Part shown: positions 21,153-32,336 of the stretch, one piece after another
How the letters are laid out: every line of letters starts with the position of its first letter
How positions within the stretch are numbered: the stretch's first letter is position 1
Assembly (NCBI GenBank): GCA_023014485.1
Contig: JAJOZX010012256.1
Coordinates: 40,001 to 104,000 of the forward strand
Origin: Bathynomus jamesi
Taxonomy: Eukaryota > Arthropoda > Malacostraca > Isopoda > Cirolanidae
Length of the DNA: 64,000 nucleotides
Direction: 5' to 3'
Made by a program: the position numbers and the translations under genes
Notes under the pieces: model-generated
What the model was told of the DNA's origin: nothing
What the model saw: only the letters and a program-made list of their open reading frames with translations
Databases searched by the model: none

Positions 21153-24100
21153 AAAATAGTTTAAAACGCCGGCCCGTGGTAAAAAATAACTTAAACGTCT
21201 TTTATTGTAACGCGCGTAGTATTAGAAATAAATTAAATGAATTTAAGGCGATAATTTATTCCGGTAACTACGATATAGTTGCTATCACTGAAACGTGGTT
21301 AAATACCGTGACTCGGGACTTGTTGGGGGAATTTGATATAGCGGGTTTTAAACTCTTTACTAATGATAGGTTACATAGGATTGGAGGCGGCGTTTTGCTG
21401 TACATTCGTAATTCCCTTAGGGCTATCGAGGTTAAGATAGATTTTCCGGCAGCAATTACTGCGATATGCGTTGAAGTTAGGGCACGTAGTATTAGTCTTA
21501 ATTTTGTTGTTGTTTATAGACCTCCCGTTCAACCCCTCGATACCGATACTAGATTTTACTCACTTCTTGGTAACTTTATTGACAATCGGAATAGTATAAT
21601 TGTCGGAGACTTTAACTGCCCTAATGTTAATTACGAGACTTTTACTGGTAATGAGGAGGGTTTGAGATTGATTGAGTTCATGGAAGATAATTTTTCACGA
21701 CAGATGGTTACCGAACCAACGCACAGTGACAATATTTTAGATTTGGTGATGACGAACGGCAAAAATATAGTCAAAGGTTTAGAAGTAAGCGAGAGTTTAA
21801 GATGTAGTGATCATCAAATTCTTAGGTTTAAGTTATTGATAGAAAACACTAAGGATAGTGACATAATAGAAGTCCTTGATTTTCGTAGGACCAATTTTGA
21901 TAGTTTTGCGGATAGGATGAGTAGTGGACTGGGATAACTTATTTATGGGTAATGACACAAATTTGCATTGGGAGGCGTTTAAAGAAAGTTTTAGGAATAC
22001 TGAAAGGGAGTTTATTCCTCGTCGGCCCAAGCGCGCTAGAAATCATGGTAGGCCCAAGTGGTGGACTAGGGAAATAGGCGAGTTCATAAACGAGCGTAAC
22101 AGAGCGTATAGACTTAATAAGCGCAATGGCATGGCAGCTAACTTTAATAGATATATCTTTCGTAGGACCAATTTTGATAGTTTTGCGGATAGGATGAGTA
22201 GTGGACTGGGATAACTTATTTATGGGTAATGACACAAATTTGCATTGGGAGGCGTTTAAAGAAAGTTTTAGGAATACTGAAAGGGAGTTTATTCCTCGTC
22301 GGCCCAAGCGCGCTAGAAATCATGGTAGGCCCAAGTGGTGGACTAGGGAAATAGGCGAGTTCATAAACGAGCGTAACAGAGCGTATAGACTTAATAAGCG
22401 CAATGGCATGGCAGCTAACTTTAATAGATATATCGAGCTTAGACGTCAGGTTAAAAGATCAGTTAGGAATGTTAAGCGTAATTTAGAGATACTTATAGCT
22501 GCGGATATTAAACATAATCCAAAAAAGTTTTTTGAATATGTCAATAATCGTAAGCCGATAAAAGATAGCATAGGCCCTCTAGTGGATATTAACGGCGCTT
22601 TGGCTTTTGACGTTCAGGCGATGGCGGGTATTTTCAATAAATTTTTTTTGACAGTTTTTACCCTAGAAGACGTAAATAATGTCCCCGACGTGGATGATAT
22701 CCTTCCATTTAGTAGCGAGACTGTTTTGGATGAAATAACTCTTTACGAGGGTGAGATTGCGCATTATATCGATAGGCTAAAAATTAGCAAGGTTCCAGGC
22801 CCTGACGCTTTTTATCCCAGACATTTCGAAGATTTGAAAGACGTTATCGTAGGCCCCTTAACGAAGATTTTTATTCAGTCACTCGAAACGGGGATTATTC
22901 CTGAAGACTTCAAATTAGCTAACGTCACGCCTATTTTTAAAAAAGGCGACCGCACAGTAGCTAGCAATTATAGGCCCATTAGCTTAACGTCAATTGTCGG
23001 TAAATTTTTGGAATCCGTAGTTAGGGATCGTATCATCGATCACTTAGAAAGTCGAGATTTGATTAATAGTAGTCAGCATGGGTTTCGACGCTATAGATCT
23101 TGTTTAACTAATTTGTTAGAATTTTAAAACGAAATAGTGCGTGAATACGATAGGCATAGAGCGGCTGATGTTATTTATTTAGATTTAAAAAAGGCGTTCG
23201 ATACAGTTACGCATAGAAGATTAATTGCGAAGGTTAAAGCGCACGGTATACGCGGTCAGGTAGCTAACTGGTTAGAGGAATGGCTTCGTGCTAGGAGACA
23301 GAGGGTCGTTGTTAATGGTAGTGAATCGGGGTGGTTTGATGTAGGTAGCGGTGTCTCACAGGGTTCAATGTTAGGCCCATTGCTATTCGTAATTTACATT
23401 AATGACATAGATGTAGGATTGACTAGTAACGTGTCAAAATTCGCGGACGATACTAAAATAGGCGGTAAGGTTGTTAACGAGGACGATAGAAATAGGCTCC
23501 AAGACGATGTAAATAGGATTATGGAGTGGACGGATAAGTGGCAGATGCAATTTAACGTAGACAAATGTAAAGTTTTGCATATAGGTTCTCGTAACAATAA
23601 TTACACGTACACGATGGATGATAGAGAGTTAGCGAGCGTTGACGAGGAAGTAGATTTAGGCGTACGCGTATCTGAGGATTTAAAAGTTAGGAACCAGTGC
23701 CTGGAGTCTTGCGTAAAAGCTAATAGGATGTTAGGCTTCATAGCGCGTAATTTCGAATTTAAATCGAACGATATTATATTGCCCCTTTACAAGTCCCTAG
23801 TCAGGCCTCATTTAGAATATGCCGTTCAGTTTTGGTGCCCGTATTTGCGTGAGGATATTGATAGGTTAGAAAGGGTTCAGCGTCGTGCCACGAAACTAAT
23901 TCCGTCATTGCGCAACAAGCCTTATGAAGATAGGATTAAAGAGTTAGACTTGCATTCACTCGAAACTAGGTGATTAAGGGGGGAGCTTATTGAAGTTTTC
24001 AAAATCGTTAATAACATCGATAACGTAAATTTGAACAAACTGTTCACTTTCGATAATAGCAATACTCGTAAATCGTAATAACGGGTTTAAGTTGCGTAGC

Positions 24101-24262
24101 AGACGTTTCATTACTAATATCGCTAAAAACTTCTTTACGTTTAAAGTAATTGATGAATGGAATAATCTTCCCGCGCTCGTCGTGAACTCTACCAACGTTA
24201 ATATGTTTAAAAACCATCTAGATAGACATTTTAAAAATATTAACGTTAAAATAAAAAAATAA
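21149..24262 (+). pseudogene. LINE copy 1 ORF2 (AP-endonuclease + reverse transcriptase)
   Basis: Domains in order: an APE-type endonuclease with ARSIRNK, AITETWL, VGDFNCPN and CSDHQ; then a reverse transcriptase with YRPISLTSIVGK, SQHGF, DLKKAFDT, SQGSMLGPLLF and the catalytic FADD box near 23443; then a C-terminal region ending TAA at 24262. It nicks target DNA and copies LINE RNA in place. Relative to copy 2 it has a 2-bp loss near 21918, the 277-bp duplication, a nonsense TAA at 23125-23127 (Tyr codon in copy 2) and stops near 23971. The start codon is TTG here and GTG in copy 2; ATG is probably ancestral. Confidence 0.8.
21881..22434 (+). repeat. 277-bp tandem duplication inside LINE copy 1
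   Basis: The blocks 21881-22157 and 22158-22434 are essentially identical, each starting TTTCGTAGGACCAATTTTG and ending AGATATATC. The unit is 92 codons plus one base, so it shifts the frame. It spans the linker between endonuclease and reverse transcriptase. Copy 2 has only one unit, so the duplication arose in copy 1 after insertion. Confidence 0.95.
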
Positions 24263-24514
24263 TTGGCAACAGGAGCTCTGAGGGTCGTAATCGGGGATGA
24301 GTCTGTTGACGTCTAATGCCAGCTTGTGACATGCCAGTGTGTGTTATGCCAGCAAAAAAAAAAAAAATTATTCTAACACGAACTTAGTTGTAGCTTGTTG
24401 AGTAAATTAACCCACGTTTTGTTATTCTTTATACTTTTTTTCTTCTCTCCTTAATTGCATCTCTGTAACTCTTTCTTGCATGTCTGTAGTTTGCATGGTA
24501 TGATAGTGTTTGAG

Positions 24515-24790
24515 TTAAAAATGTGTTGTAATGCGTTCTTATTTCACTTCTTTTCATCTTTCACGCCTTTCCAGCCTATTGGGCTTCATCCTCTACCTCC
24601 CTATGGAGTGGAGGATCGGTCTGCAACAGCTGGAAGAATGTGTTGCTTTGAATTAAGAGTGTGTTGTTCTTGAGTTAAGAATGTATTGTATGGTTTTAAG
24701 CGTTCTTATTTTACTTCTTTTCATCTTTTTCCGGCAGAGTGGGCTCTACCTCCTTATGGAGTAGAGGACCGTTCTGCAATCTTTCCTATT
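24515..24790 (+). repeat. Tandem repeat in the LINE 3' UTR
   Basis: Two similar blocks begin with GAGTTAA…, pass through GCGTTCTTATTT and CTTCTTTTCATCTTT and end with TATGGAGT(G/A)GAGGA and TCTGCAA. Copy 2 has only one. The repeat lies outside the coding region. Confidence 0.7.
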
Positions 24791-24930
24791 CTCTCCGACT
24801 ATTTTTCTGACTTGTCTGACTTAACCCCTTATTCTCTTCTCTTAATCCCCTACTCTTTCCTTTCTCTCGGGCTAACCTTAGGGTGGATCTTAGGGTCTTT
24901 GTTAGCCTTGGCTTCTGTAGATCTGTAGAT

Positions 24931-25728
24931 CATTATCTCGCCTTTAGGTCTCATAGCATTAACTTTAAAAATCTCACGTGTCCATCCTTGCTCAAATCCC
25001 TTCGCGAATTTTGAAATGTGTAGAGTGTGGTGGCGGTGCTCCATCTCTTCTTACCTCTGGACGCGTACCTCTTTCTAAAACTTCGTTAGGTGTTGTGCCA
25101 ATCGTACGGTGGTGTGAACGGTTGTATGACGACGCCAATGACCCGAGAACGTTTATATATCTGTATGTGTTTTTATGTGTAAAATAGCGATGCATGCGTT
25201 CCTTTATGGTACGTTCAACGCTTTCATCTAAAGAGGCCTTATGTATAGAACTGCTGTGTATTAACTGATATTAAACTCTGTCAGCATGTTCTGAAAAGCG
25301 CGACATATAAACTCTTTCCCCATATCCGTACAAAAATAGCCAGGAATCCTATCTTCTTTTAACATCAACGTTTTGGTCGCTTTAGCAACTGTTTCAGGCG
25401 ATTTATTTTTCAGTGGAATTAGCCACAGATATCTAGAGAATACATCTATTATGAATAGGATGTAGCGGTATCCGTCATTATACACTGAATATCTTTGCAT
25501 GTCTGTTAAATCCGCTTGCCAAATAGAGTCAACCGAAGCCGCTGTTGTCTTGGCCGTTTTAAACCTTTTTCTCACCGGTTTATGAAGTGTATAAGCATTC
25601 TGCTCCCGCAGAAACCTCTCAACGTCTTTTTTCCCTACTCCATAAACACCTCTGTACAGTCTATTAACGCCGCCATAGGAGGCGGGGTTAGAAATGTCAT
25701 AATAGCGTTTACTTAATATGTTAGCCAT
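24931..25728 (-). pseudogene. Polinton integrase, N-terminal and catalytic part
   Basis: The ATG at 25728 opens MANILSKRYYDISNP, the usual Polinton integrase start. The retroviral-type core has Asp73 (QADLTDM) and Asp135 (CTDMGKEF). After a frameshift near 25262 the third acidic residue lies in a DESVER block, followed by RYFTHKN-like, SSYNRSHHRTIG and, after another frameshift, WTREIFKV. Coding breaks at about 24930, where the LINE 3' end begins; the chromodomain is at 19691-19904. The enzyme would insert the element into the genome. Its first gene position, next to the coiled gene, fits the Polinton layout. Confidence 0.8.
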
Positions 25729-25786
25729 TTGCGTATTTTAGAGACACGTGGATAAGGTTGGCCGTTTGTTCTCTTCTTTCTCCTCT

Positions 25787-26338
25787 TCAGAGACGCTGTG
25801 CTGGGGGCGATGGCGTACTCAGTTGTGACACATGCGAGACTTGATCCAGGTCTTTTAACCTATTCAGATTACCTATCAATGTTTTGGGGACATTTATTTG
25901 TTGTAGTCTTGCTTTAATATGCTTCCATCCTGTTGGTGAGGGCCTGTTCCACTTTCTCACCAGATCAAGAACAATGTCAACGATGTTGGATCCTTGTACC
26001 ATTGTTCCTTCAACAATGACCTCGCCTGTATCGTGGGAGACTGCTTTTTAACACATGTTCGATGTGTTGTGTTCCGTTATTCTTTGGTTGGTCATCTCTA
26101 ACGTCGGGCCCAGGTTCTGTGTCGCCATGCTCAGCGTTGCTCGCTGAAGAAATTTCTGCAAAGCCTCTTGGTACAAGATCCTTTGCTCATCAGGTGACTT
26201 TTCACTGTTTAATAGGGCTAGCAACTCGCCTTCCATTCTTTTAAGCCTACTTTTACGGAGATCTAGAGCCGTGTCTGGAATCTTTGAACTTTGCAATGAA
26301 GCATACACCTCGTGCGGAATCACTACCACCTTTTTCAT
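25787..26338 (-). pseudogene. Conserved Polinton protein of unknown function, one nonsense codon
   Basis: A single reading frame runs from the ATG at 26338 (MKKVVVIPHEVYASL) to 25787, about 183 codons, broken only by a TAA at 26048-26050. The N-terminal half is helical and charged, and the C-terminal part has VRKWNRPSPTGWKHIKARL. I recognise this type of protein (start K-x-V-x-V-P-H-E-x-Y) from other Polintons, where its function is unknown. Its ATG overlaps the stop of the next upstream gene in a TAATG arrangement, suggesting one compact transcription unit. Confidence 0.55.
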
Positions 26339-26652
26339 TATATTAATCTAGTCAGTAAAGGACCCAAAACTGAAAATAAGATGGGTAGGAATGATCCTCC
26401 TCTTTGTACAATAATTCGCTTTTTCTTCCCCACAGTTTGACTTTTATGAGCGAGCGCTCGTATTATGTCCTTGTAACGACGTAAGCGAGCCTTCTGAGGG
26501 GGTTTCATTGGCATAATACATTTTATAACATTTCACAGATACATTTTAAAAAGTCAGGAGTCGATATTTTTAACAAACATCTGTTGCAGTGCCCGGGGCA
26601 ATCGTTGATAGATTTTTATTAATTCACGATATTTCTTCAGCCTATTTGTCAT
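26338..26652 (-). pseudogene. Small basic Polinton protein with QRGG motif
   Basis: The 3' frame 26338-26514 encodes 58 residues (MPMKPPQKARLRRYKDI…) with a basic middle, KKKRIIVQRGGS and a hydrophobic end FLPILFSVLGPLL. An upstream frame from ATG 26652 to 26554 (MTNRLKKYRELIKIYQRLP) fits the N-terminal half of the same protein in other Polintons; a stop and frameshift lie between them. QRGG|S matches the adenovirus-type protease consensus, so it may be a processed core or minor virion protein (inference). Its stop overlaps the next ATG (TAATG). Confidence 0.5.
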
Positions 26653-26698
26653 TCTGGAATATACACCGTTTCAGGTTCGTTTGGGAATATATTCGTTC

Positions 26699-27277
26699 TT
26701 AGAAGCACCCTAAACGCGTTTCGCGGGTGAAGGTCGCAAAGAAAATATCCATAACGCTGACTTGCGGCTTCTTTATAAACCTCCAAAACTCCTTACGTTG
26801 ATTCGGGAACATTTGATTGGCTAATACCCCAATTTGTGACACATCTCTACGTTGTGCGAATAAGACTAGATACTATGTATTTAGCGACACATCGCGCATG
26901 TATCTATTTTTGAAAAATAGATTCTGGTTGATGAAGAATACGCTTATGTTAAGATGGTGAGAGAACACTGTAATTTTCTCGGCAAACGTTTTATCCATTT
27001 CCAACATGAGATCGTCAATTACAGTAACTGTATGCTCATTACCTTTTAACGTGTTAACGTCATATACACCTTTATGGAACAAAATTTCATCTTGGTACTT
27101 GTTGAACACTGACTGATATGTCGAATAGCACCATATTACTTTATGCACAAATTTTCAGAACATCTCCCCCTTATCTTTAATAATTTTAAGCATAAATGCA
27201 GTTTTTCCACATCCTGTAGGGCCAGATATAATACATATGGAGGGGCTTGTGAACCTGAATATTTCTACAGATTCCAT
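26699..27277 (-). pseudogene. Polinton packaging ATPase (FtsK/HerA type)
   Basis: The ATG at 27277 opens a frame with a Walker A motif GPTGCGKT at residues 19-26. After a frameshift near 27150 the frame 26873-27148 holds the Walker B-like TVIDDLML and the family block HHLNISVFFINQNLFFKNRYMR split around SLNT. The end is TAA at 26699-26701 after FTRETRLGCF. It would pump DNA into capsids. It lies head-to-head with the polymerase gene; the gap is only a few dozen bases. A second copy with the same arrangement is at 58078. Confidence 0.75.
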
Positions 27278-27330
27278 CTCTAACACGTCACACCCCTAAG
27301 TGGGTCATTTACAAAATATTACAAATTTTG

Positions 27331-30300
27331 AGTGCTGCTCCTTATATTTTGTTTTTCTTCTTCCACAGAACCGTGAATGACGAAGATGCACAACCCCCCA
27401 TCATCGATATCACAAATGAACCCGATGGCCGTGTAGCTACAGAATCCTTCCCCGCTGACGAACCCTCACCAGCGACACCTGTAGCATGCGACAGTTCAAA
27501 GAGGAAGCATGATGAAGAGTCCTCCACGTCAGGTATAAAGCGTGCCAGGATTGCGCCGGTTGTTAGAACCCCAGTAATAGAGCCCTAACCCTCTACGTCT
27601 TACGACACAACCCCAACATTAGTACCTTCCTCAAATATGCCCCATTATTCCTGTTCAGTTCCGGGTACTTCCTTCACAGCAGCTTCTCATACTGTGGAGG
27701 ACGGTATAACAATCGAGTTGGTGCGCACCGCTACCCCCACCCCTGCCCTGACTAGAAATCGGTACGTGGTGAGTGTTGACCCTGGATCCCTGTATACCAA
27801 CGGACTGCGGCGCGTAGTTGAAAGTATTGTGGAGTTTGCCCTTCAGAACCGCGACGAACGTGAAGTCCGGACGAGGTCATCCTTCAGGTTCGGGTAAGAT
27901 GACGGGACGTAGATGATTTTTGGGTAGTAATACCGTTCAGATGTTTGGCGGCTGTAGACATAGAATATATCTTGGGCCGTATAATGCAGGCCTCTCAAAG
28001 TAGTACAGCCTTCAATATGGACAACTTCATGGTAGATATTGACAGAGTATTCCGGGTTGCGGGTCATAGTGCCACACCTTATGCTCTTAATTTCAATTCT
28101 CCGGTTATTTACAGAAAACATTTAAACGGCGATCGTGGTTGTGGCTTTATAGCAATAGTCTTACCTCATATGTTCACTGTGCTAAATACATGGACGCAAA
28201 AAATTTGGCTGCCTACGGTTGTGCAGCGTGCTCGTAAACTGGCTTCAGATTGTAAGCTTGAGTTTGAGTGTAATATTGGTTCCTGAAGAACTGAGAAAGG
28301 CCGAGAAGGAAATGAATGCACGTATAGTCGTATTTGGAATGGATGATCGTCGTAGGACTGTGTATGTTTTTAAAAGCAGCGTGAGAGATCGTACAAGACC
28401 TCTACTTATTTTAGGTTTGTAAGGAACATCGTATCTCCCCATCCGTAACATAAGGGCTCTCTAGGCCAGTTATGATAAAAGTCGAAAATATGGACGGCAT
28501 CATGATTTGTGTAAGGGATGTCTTGAGTTTGCTGATGATATGGTGAAACATTGTAAGGATTGCTACATGGTATGTGGGCAGTGTAAAAGCCCCAAATGTG
28601 AAAGTCGTGTAGTTGAAACCGAGAAGAGGGAGTGTAATGTGTGTAGACGTACATTTTTCAATAATAAATGCTTTGAATTCCATAAACCAGTTGGCACTTG
28701 CAGGAAAATGAGGATTTGTAAGTGCGGTATGTTTCACATGATGGATAACTGGGGGTATTTCAAACATAAATGCAATGAAATTCACTGTTCTACATGTCAT
28801 GAAAAATATAAGGCGGATGGAGTGAAGCATGTATGTTATATGAAAGATGCTAAGCCTAAAAATAGCCCTTGTATAACCGTGTACTGCGATATAGAAACTT
28901 ACACGAACGCTGAAACCAAAGAAGTTATTCCACATTTACTCGTAAGTCAGACTATCTGTGATGAGTGCATGGAGATCGAGTGTGGCGAGTGTCACAAATG
29001 TGGAAAACGGACAAACGTTTTTAAAACGACTGCGCACGGCAGCCCTGTGAAACTCTTTGTATCCTATGCTGTCAAATTAGTGGACAAGTTCAAAAATATG
29101 ACTGTGTATATTCTTGCCCATAACGGGGCGAAATTTGACACACAGTTCCTTTATAAGGAGCTGCTTGAACACGAATCGTCTGCGATATTTACAGGTGATC
29201 CCTTGAAAAGAGGCAACAAACTAATACAGATGCAGATAAGAGGTAATGTACAGGTTTAAAGACACCCTGCTGTTCACACCTTCTAAATTAGCAAAGCTAC
29301 CCAAGGTCATGGGTGTAGTCGCTGAATTTTGAAAAGGGTATTTCCCTTACACATTCCTCACTAACGAAACTTTGAACTACATAGGACTACCTCCACCCAA
29401 ACATTACTTTAACTACACCAACATGAGAGATAGTGAGCGTGAAGATTTTGACCGCTACTACAACAGTTTTAATGAAGCTAGTCTATACAATATAGCCGAT
29501 GAATGCGAACGTTATTGCGTGAATGATGTGCGTGTGCTTAGGGTATGTTTCCAGGCCTTTAGAAGGATGTACATAGCCCGTTTCAAATGCGATCCGCTGC
29601 AAGTCGCGACCACGATCGCCTCATTATGTTTTACAGTGTTCAAGAATAACTTCATGCCTAAAGACACCTTAGCAGTCATTCACAGAAACAACCCCCGCAG
29701 TTATGGGCACAAGGCTATTTACTGGCTCATACACCTACAGCAACAGACCGGGGTATACATAAAACATGCCCGCAACACGGGTGAAGTACCCGTTAAGGTC
29801 AATGGTCGTGTTTTTGGGTTGATGGCCAAAGTGAGGATCCAGCCACTGGTGAGAAGACTGTATGTTCCTTTAACGGCTGCTGGTGGCATGGATGCCCGCG
29901 CGCTGAATGTGCCGTCATAGGGATCCGTAACCGTGATCAACTTATAGGCTCCCAGTTAACTCACAAAATCGTGTCTGAGCATGAGTATGATGCATGGATG
30001 GAAACAGGTGAGCAGTACCGTGAAGAAATAAAGGCCATCAAACGATCAATGGTGCTGGACCCCCTCAAATGCGGTGACAGCTTGTTTGGAGGGCGTACAA
30101 ACCCATTCAAACTTTACTTTCCGCCTACGGAGGGCATAAAACTCCATTACTACGACTTCTGCTCTTTATAACCCTACGTGATGAAGAACAATCCGTACGC
30201 CGTAGGTGCGCCTGAAAAACTGGTGGGTCCCACCATACCAACCATCGAGGAGTTTTCAGCTAACTTGAATGAGCGCTACTTTGGACTCTCTTTCGTAGAC

Positions 30301-31221
30301 GTGCTCCCCCCTCGCGATTTATGGATGCCGATCTTACCCGTCGTTATAGATCACAAGCTCATGTTTCCCCTGTGCGTGAAATGCGCAGAGGAGAACAACG
30401 GTGATTGTAACCATATAACCAACCAGCGTAAGATCAGAGGTGTATATACAAGCCCTGAGCTGGCCATAGCCGTTCGCCATGGGTACAGAATATTGAAGAT
30501 AAAATATATGAAGTGTGGAGGTTTCAGAAGCTATCCAACATTTTCACACCATATATAAAAGCTTTTTTGAAGGATAAAGTAGAAGCATCAGGATATCCGC
30601 GAGGGGTTGATACCGAAGATGAAAAAACGGCTTATATAATAAAGTACATCACCGAACTGGCCACAGATACCTCACGGATTACAAACATACCTGTAACCAG
30701 CTTCACAACGGCCTACGCCCGCATCAAACTTTGGGGTATACTGCACTCTCTTGGACGGAGGGTGCTGTACGCTGACACAGATAGCGTGATATTCACAGCG
30801 AGGGAGGGTGAATACATGCCTGCTATTGGGGAATTCCTCGGAGAGCTAACAGACGAGATCAAGGACGAGTATGGTGATGGTGCATACGCAGACTCGTTTG
30901 AATGAACAGGGCCAAAAACCTATGGGGGTACGGGTGAGGGTGGGAGATGATATGAAGTATATCGTGAAGGCTAAGGGTATCACGCTTAACCATGCGAACC
31001 GTCGAGTCGTTAACTTTGACTCGTTGAAGGAGCTAGTGTGCTTGGAAGATGAGGGTGACCAGCCACCCCAACTGACTGTGGGGACGCACAATTTTCGGGC
31101 GCAGAAACTGGGGTGTGTGAAGGAACTTAGGGGCACGAAGGTATGCCGTAACACCTATAGGAAGCGTTACCAGGTGCCTGGTACCTATGATACCGTACCC
31201 TTTGGCTACCTTAATCCTTGA
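27331..31221 (+). pseudogene. Polinton protein-primed DNA polymerase B, copy P1
   Basis: About 1,250 codons in several frames. The N-terminal part is disordered and Ser/Pro-rich. Next is a Cys/His-rich zinc-binding segment (28500-28850: CKGC, CKDC, CGQCKSPKC, CNVC, CSTC). Exonuclease motifs are YCDIET (near 28885), AHNGAKFDTQ (near 29118) and NDVRVL with a preceding Tyr (near 29520). Polymerase motif A is DFCSL then TAA where Tyr is expected (30169-30171), motif B region is TTAYARIKLWG, and motif C is YADTDSV (near 30770). The C terminus is VPGTYDTVPFGY. In-frame TAA also at 27586-27588, plus several frameshifts. No ATG is found in the first open frame, so the start is uncertain. Confidence 0.85.
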
Positions 31222-31323
31222 TTGTATTTATATATGTGTATTGTTAACAATATGTTTATTTATCACGTATATTTGCTTCAATTAAAGTTTCATTTTCTCC
31301 TTTGCGTGCGTAAGTGTAAGATC

Positions 31324-31334
31324 GGTCACGTGAC
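31324..31334 (+). promoter_or_regulatory. Conserved palindromic CACGTG element upstream of gene A1
   Basis: GGTCACGTGAC, a 10-bp palindrome containing an E-box, is followed by TCCTGC. It lies about 105 bp before the gene A1 ATG. The same block is conserved at 35177-35187 before gene A2, although much of the surrounding DNA has diverged. Confidence 0.45.
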
Positions 31335-31436
31335 TCCTGCCACTACCTAAGCATATCTCTATCCCTGCGTGCTCAGTTGTCCTCTGCATACCCTTGAGCT
31401 CAGACGTGTATTCTCCCGCGTAGACGAAAAATAGTA

Positions 31437-32000
31437 ATGGCTACCTTTAATATTGCGTGTTCAACGTTTATGAAGTGGTATTCGGCAAAGTGCCAAGATG
31501 TGGTGGATACCAAAAAACTCCCTATTCCACCCTCCTTTGATACTTTTAAGGCTACATTGAACCGTGCGAAGGACCAAGATGTTCAAATACTCTACGGCTA
31601 TTCTGGCGAGGGCATTGTAGGATTTCGTAGTACAAACGATGTATTGATGTATGTTGTAGACCTAACCTTTATAAAAGCTCACATATACCGCGGAGTAGAA
31701 GAAACAACACGTTCAAAAGATAAGCAACGGTTATGGTTAGTGAGTCTTGTTGATGAGTGGTATGACAAGCGATGTTATGTCATGTTACATCATACCGACT
31801 ATTCGTACTCTACGGTTGAGAATGTAAATCTTGTCATCATGGAGAATCTTAAGTATTTTTACCACTATATTAATATATATCATGACGAGGTTTGTAGTGA
31901 GGTTGTGGCTAATGGCCTGTGTGAGTTTTTAACAGAATTTAGAGACGAGTATCGCTTGTTAAACAAAAAGGAAAAATATGGGCATGTTTCTCTCAAATAG
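31437..32000 (+). CDS. Gene A1: unknown Polinton right-arm protein (187 aa)
   Basis: An uninterrupted frame from ATG 31437, starting MATFNIACSTFMKWYS. I do not recognise the family. Conserved features shared with A2 (35297) and A3 (minus, 50147-50722) are CSTFMKWYS, ILYGYSGE, GFR, LVDEWYDKR, LHHT-Y, LKYFYHY and IYHDEV. There is no signal peptide, membrane segment or zinc-binding pattern. It lies 215 bp downstream of the polymerase stop, on the same strand, and is followed by gene B. That this frame stays open while the polymerase and B1 are broken suggests either late decay or some constraint; chance cannot be excluded for one gene. Confidence 0.7.
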   Translation: MATFNIACSTFMKWYSAKCQDVVDTKKLPIPPSFDTFKATLNRAKDQDVQILYGYSGEGIVGFRSTNDVLMYVVDLTFIKAHIYRGVEETTRSKDKQRLWLVSLVDEWYDKRCYVMLHHTDYSYSTVENVNLVIMENLKYFYHYINIYHDEVCSEVVANGLCEFLTEFRDEYRLLNKKEKYGHVSLK

Positions 32001-32336
32001 TGTATCGGATTGTGAAGATGTTTAGTTTGTGGAAATGAACGTCTGGTAAGTGATAAAACATTAAAACCGGTATTGCTTCATGTAGCGGAAAATTCTGTTT
32101 GCCCAGTATAATGGGCACAAGTATTCGAACAAGCCCGTACACGCTTCAGCAGTTTATAGGTAACTTTCTCCCCCCATCGAGCCGCTCACCCGTATACCTC
32201 ACCTCTCCGAAACACACGAGTTCGAACAAACCCGTACACGTTTCATCGGCGTGACTCACTCGGCCCGTCGAGCCGATCCGCCCACCTGTGGCTCATAGTC
32301 ATCTCAGAGCTTCAACCGACTGGACGTGCGAATACG

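Larger units (their letters stand above)
19905..24930 (+). mobile_element. CR1/L2-group LINE, copy 1, inserted in the integrase gene
   Basis: Homology with the second copy (38004-42465) begins at CTGA(A/G)CGGACGCATT and includes a 5' leader, ORF1 with a zinc-finger-like start and an esterase-like domain, ORF2 with endonuclease and reverse transcriptase, and a long 3' UTR. The 3' end is near 24930 (GTAGATCTGTAGATCAT), where integrase coding resumes. The copy is full length but dead: frameshifts, a nonsense codon and a 277-bp internal tandem duplication. The clade call rests on ORF1 type and RT motifs; Jockey-superfamily relatives cannot be excluded. Confidence 0.8.

Noticed and set aside
28411..28935. 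174-codon minus-strand frame
   Set aside because: It lies opposite the clearly coding zinc-binding part of the P1 polymerase; shadow frame.
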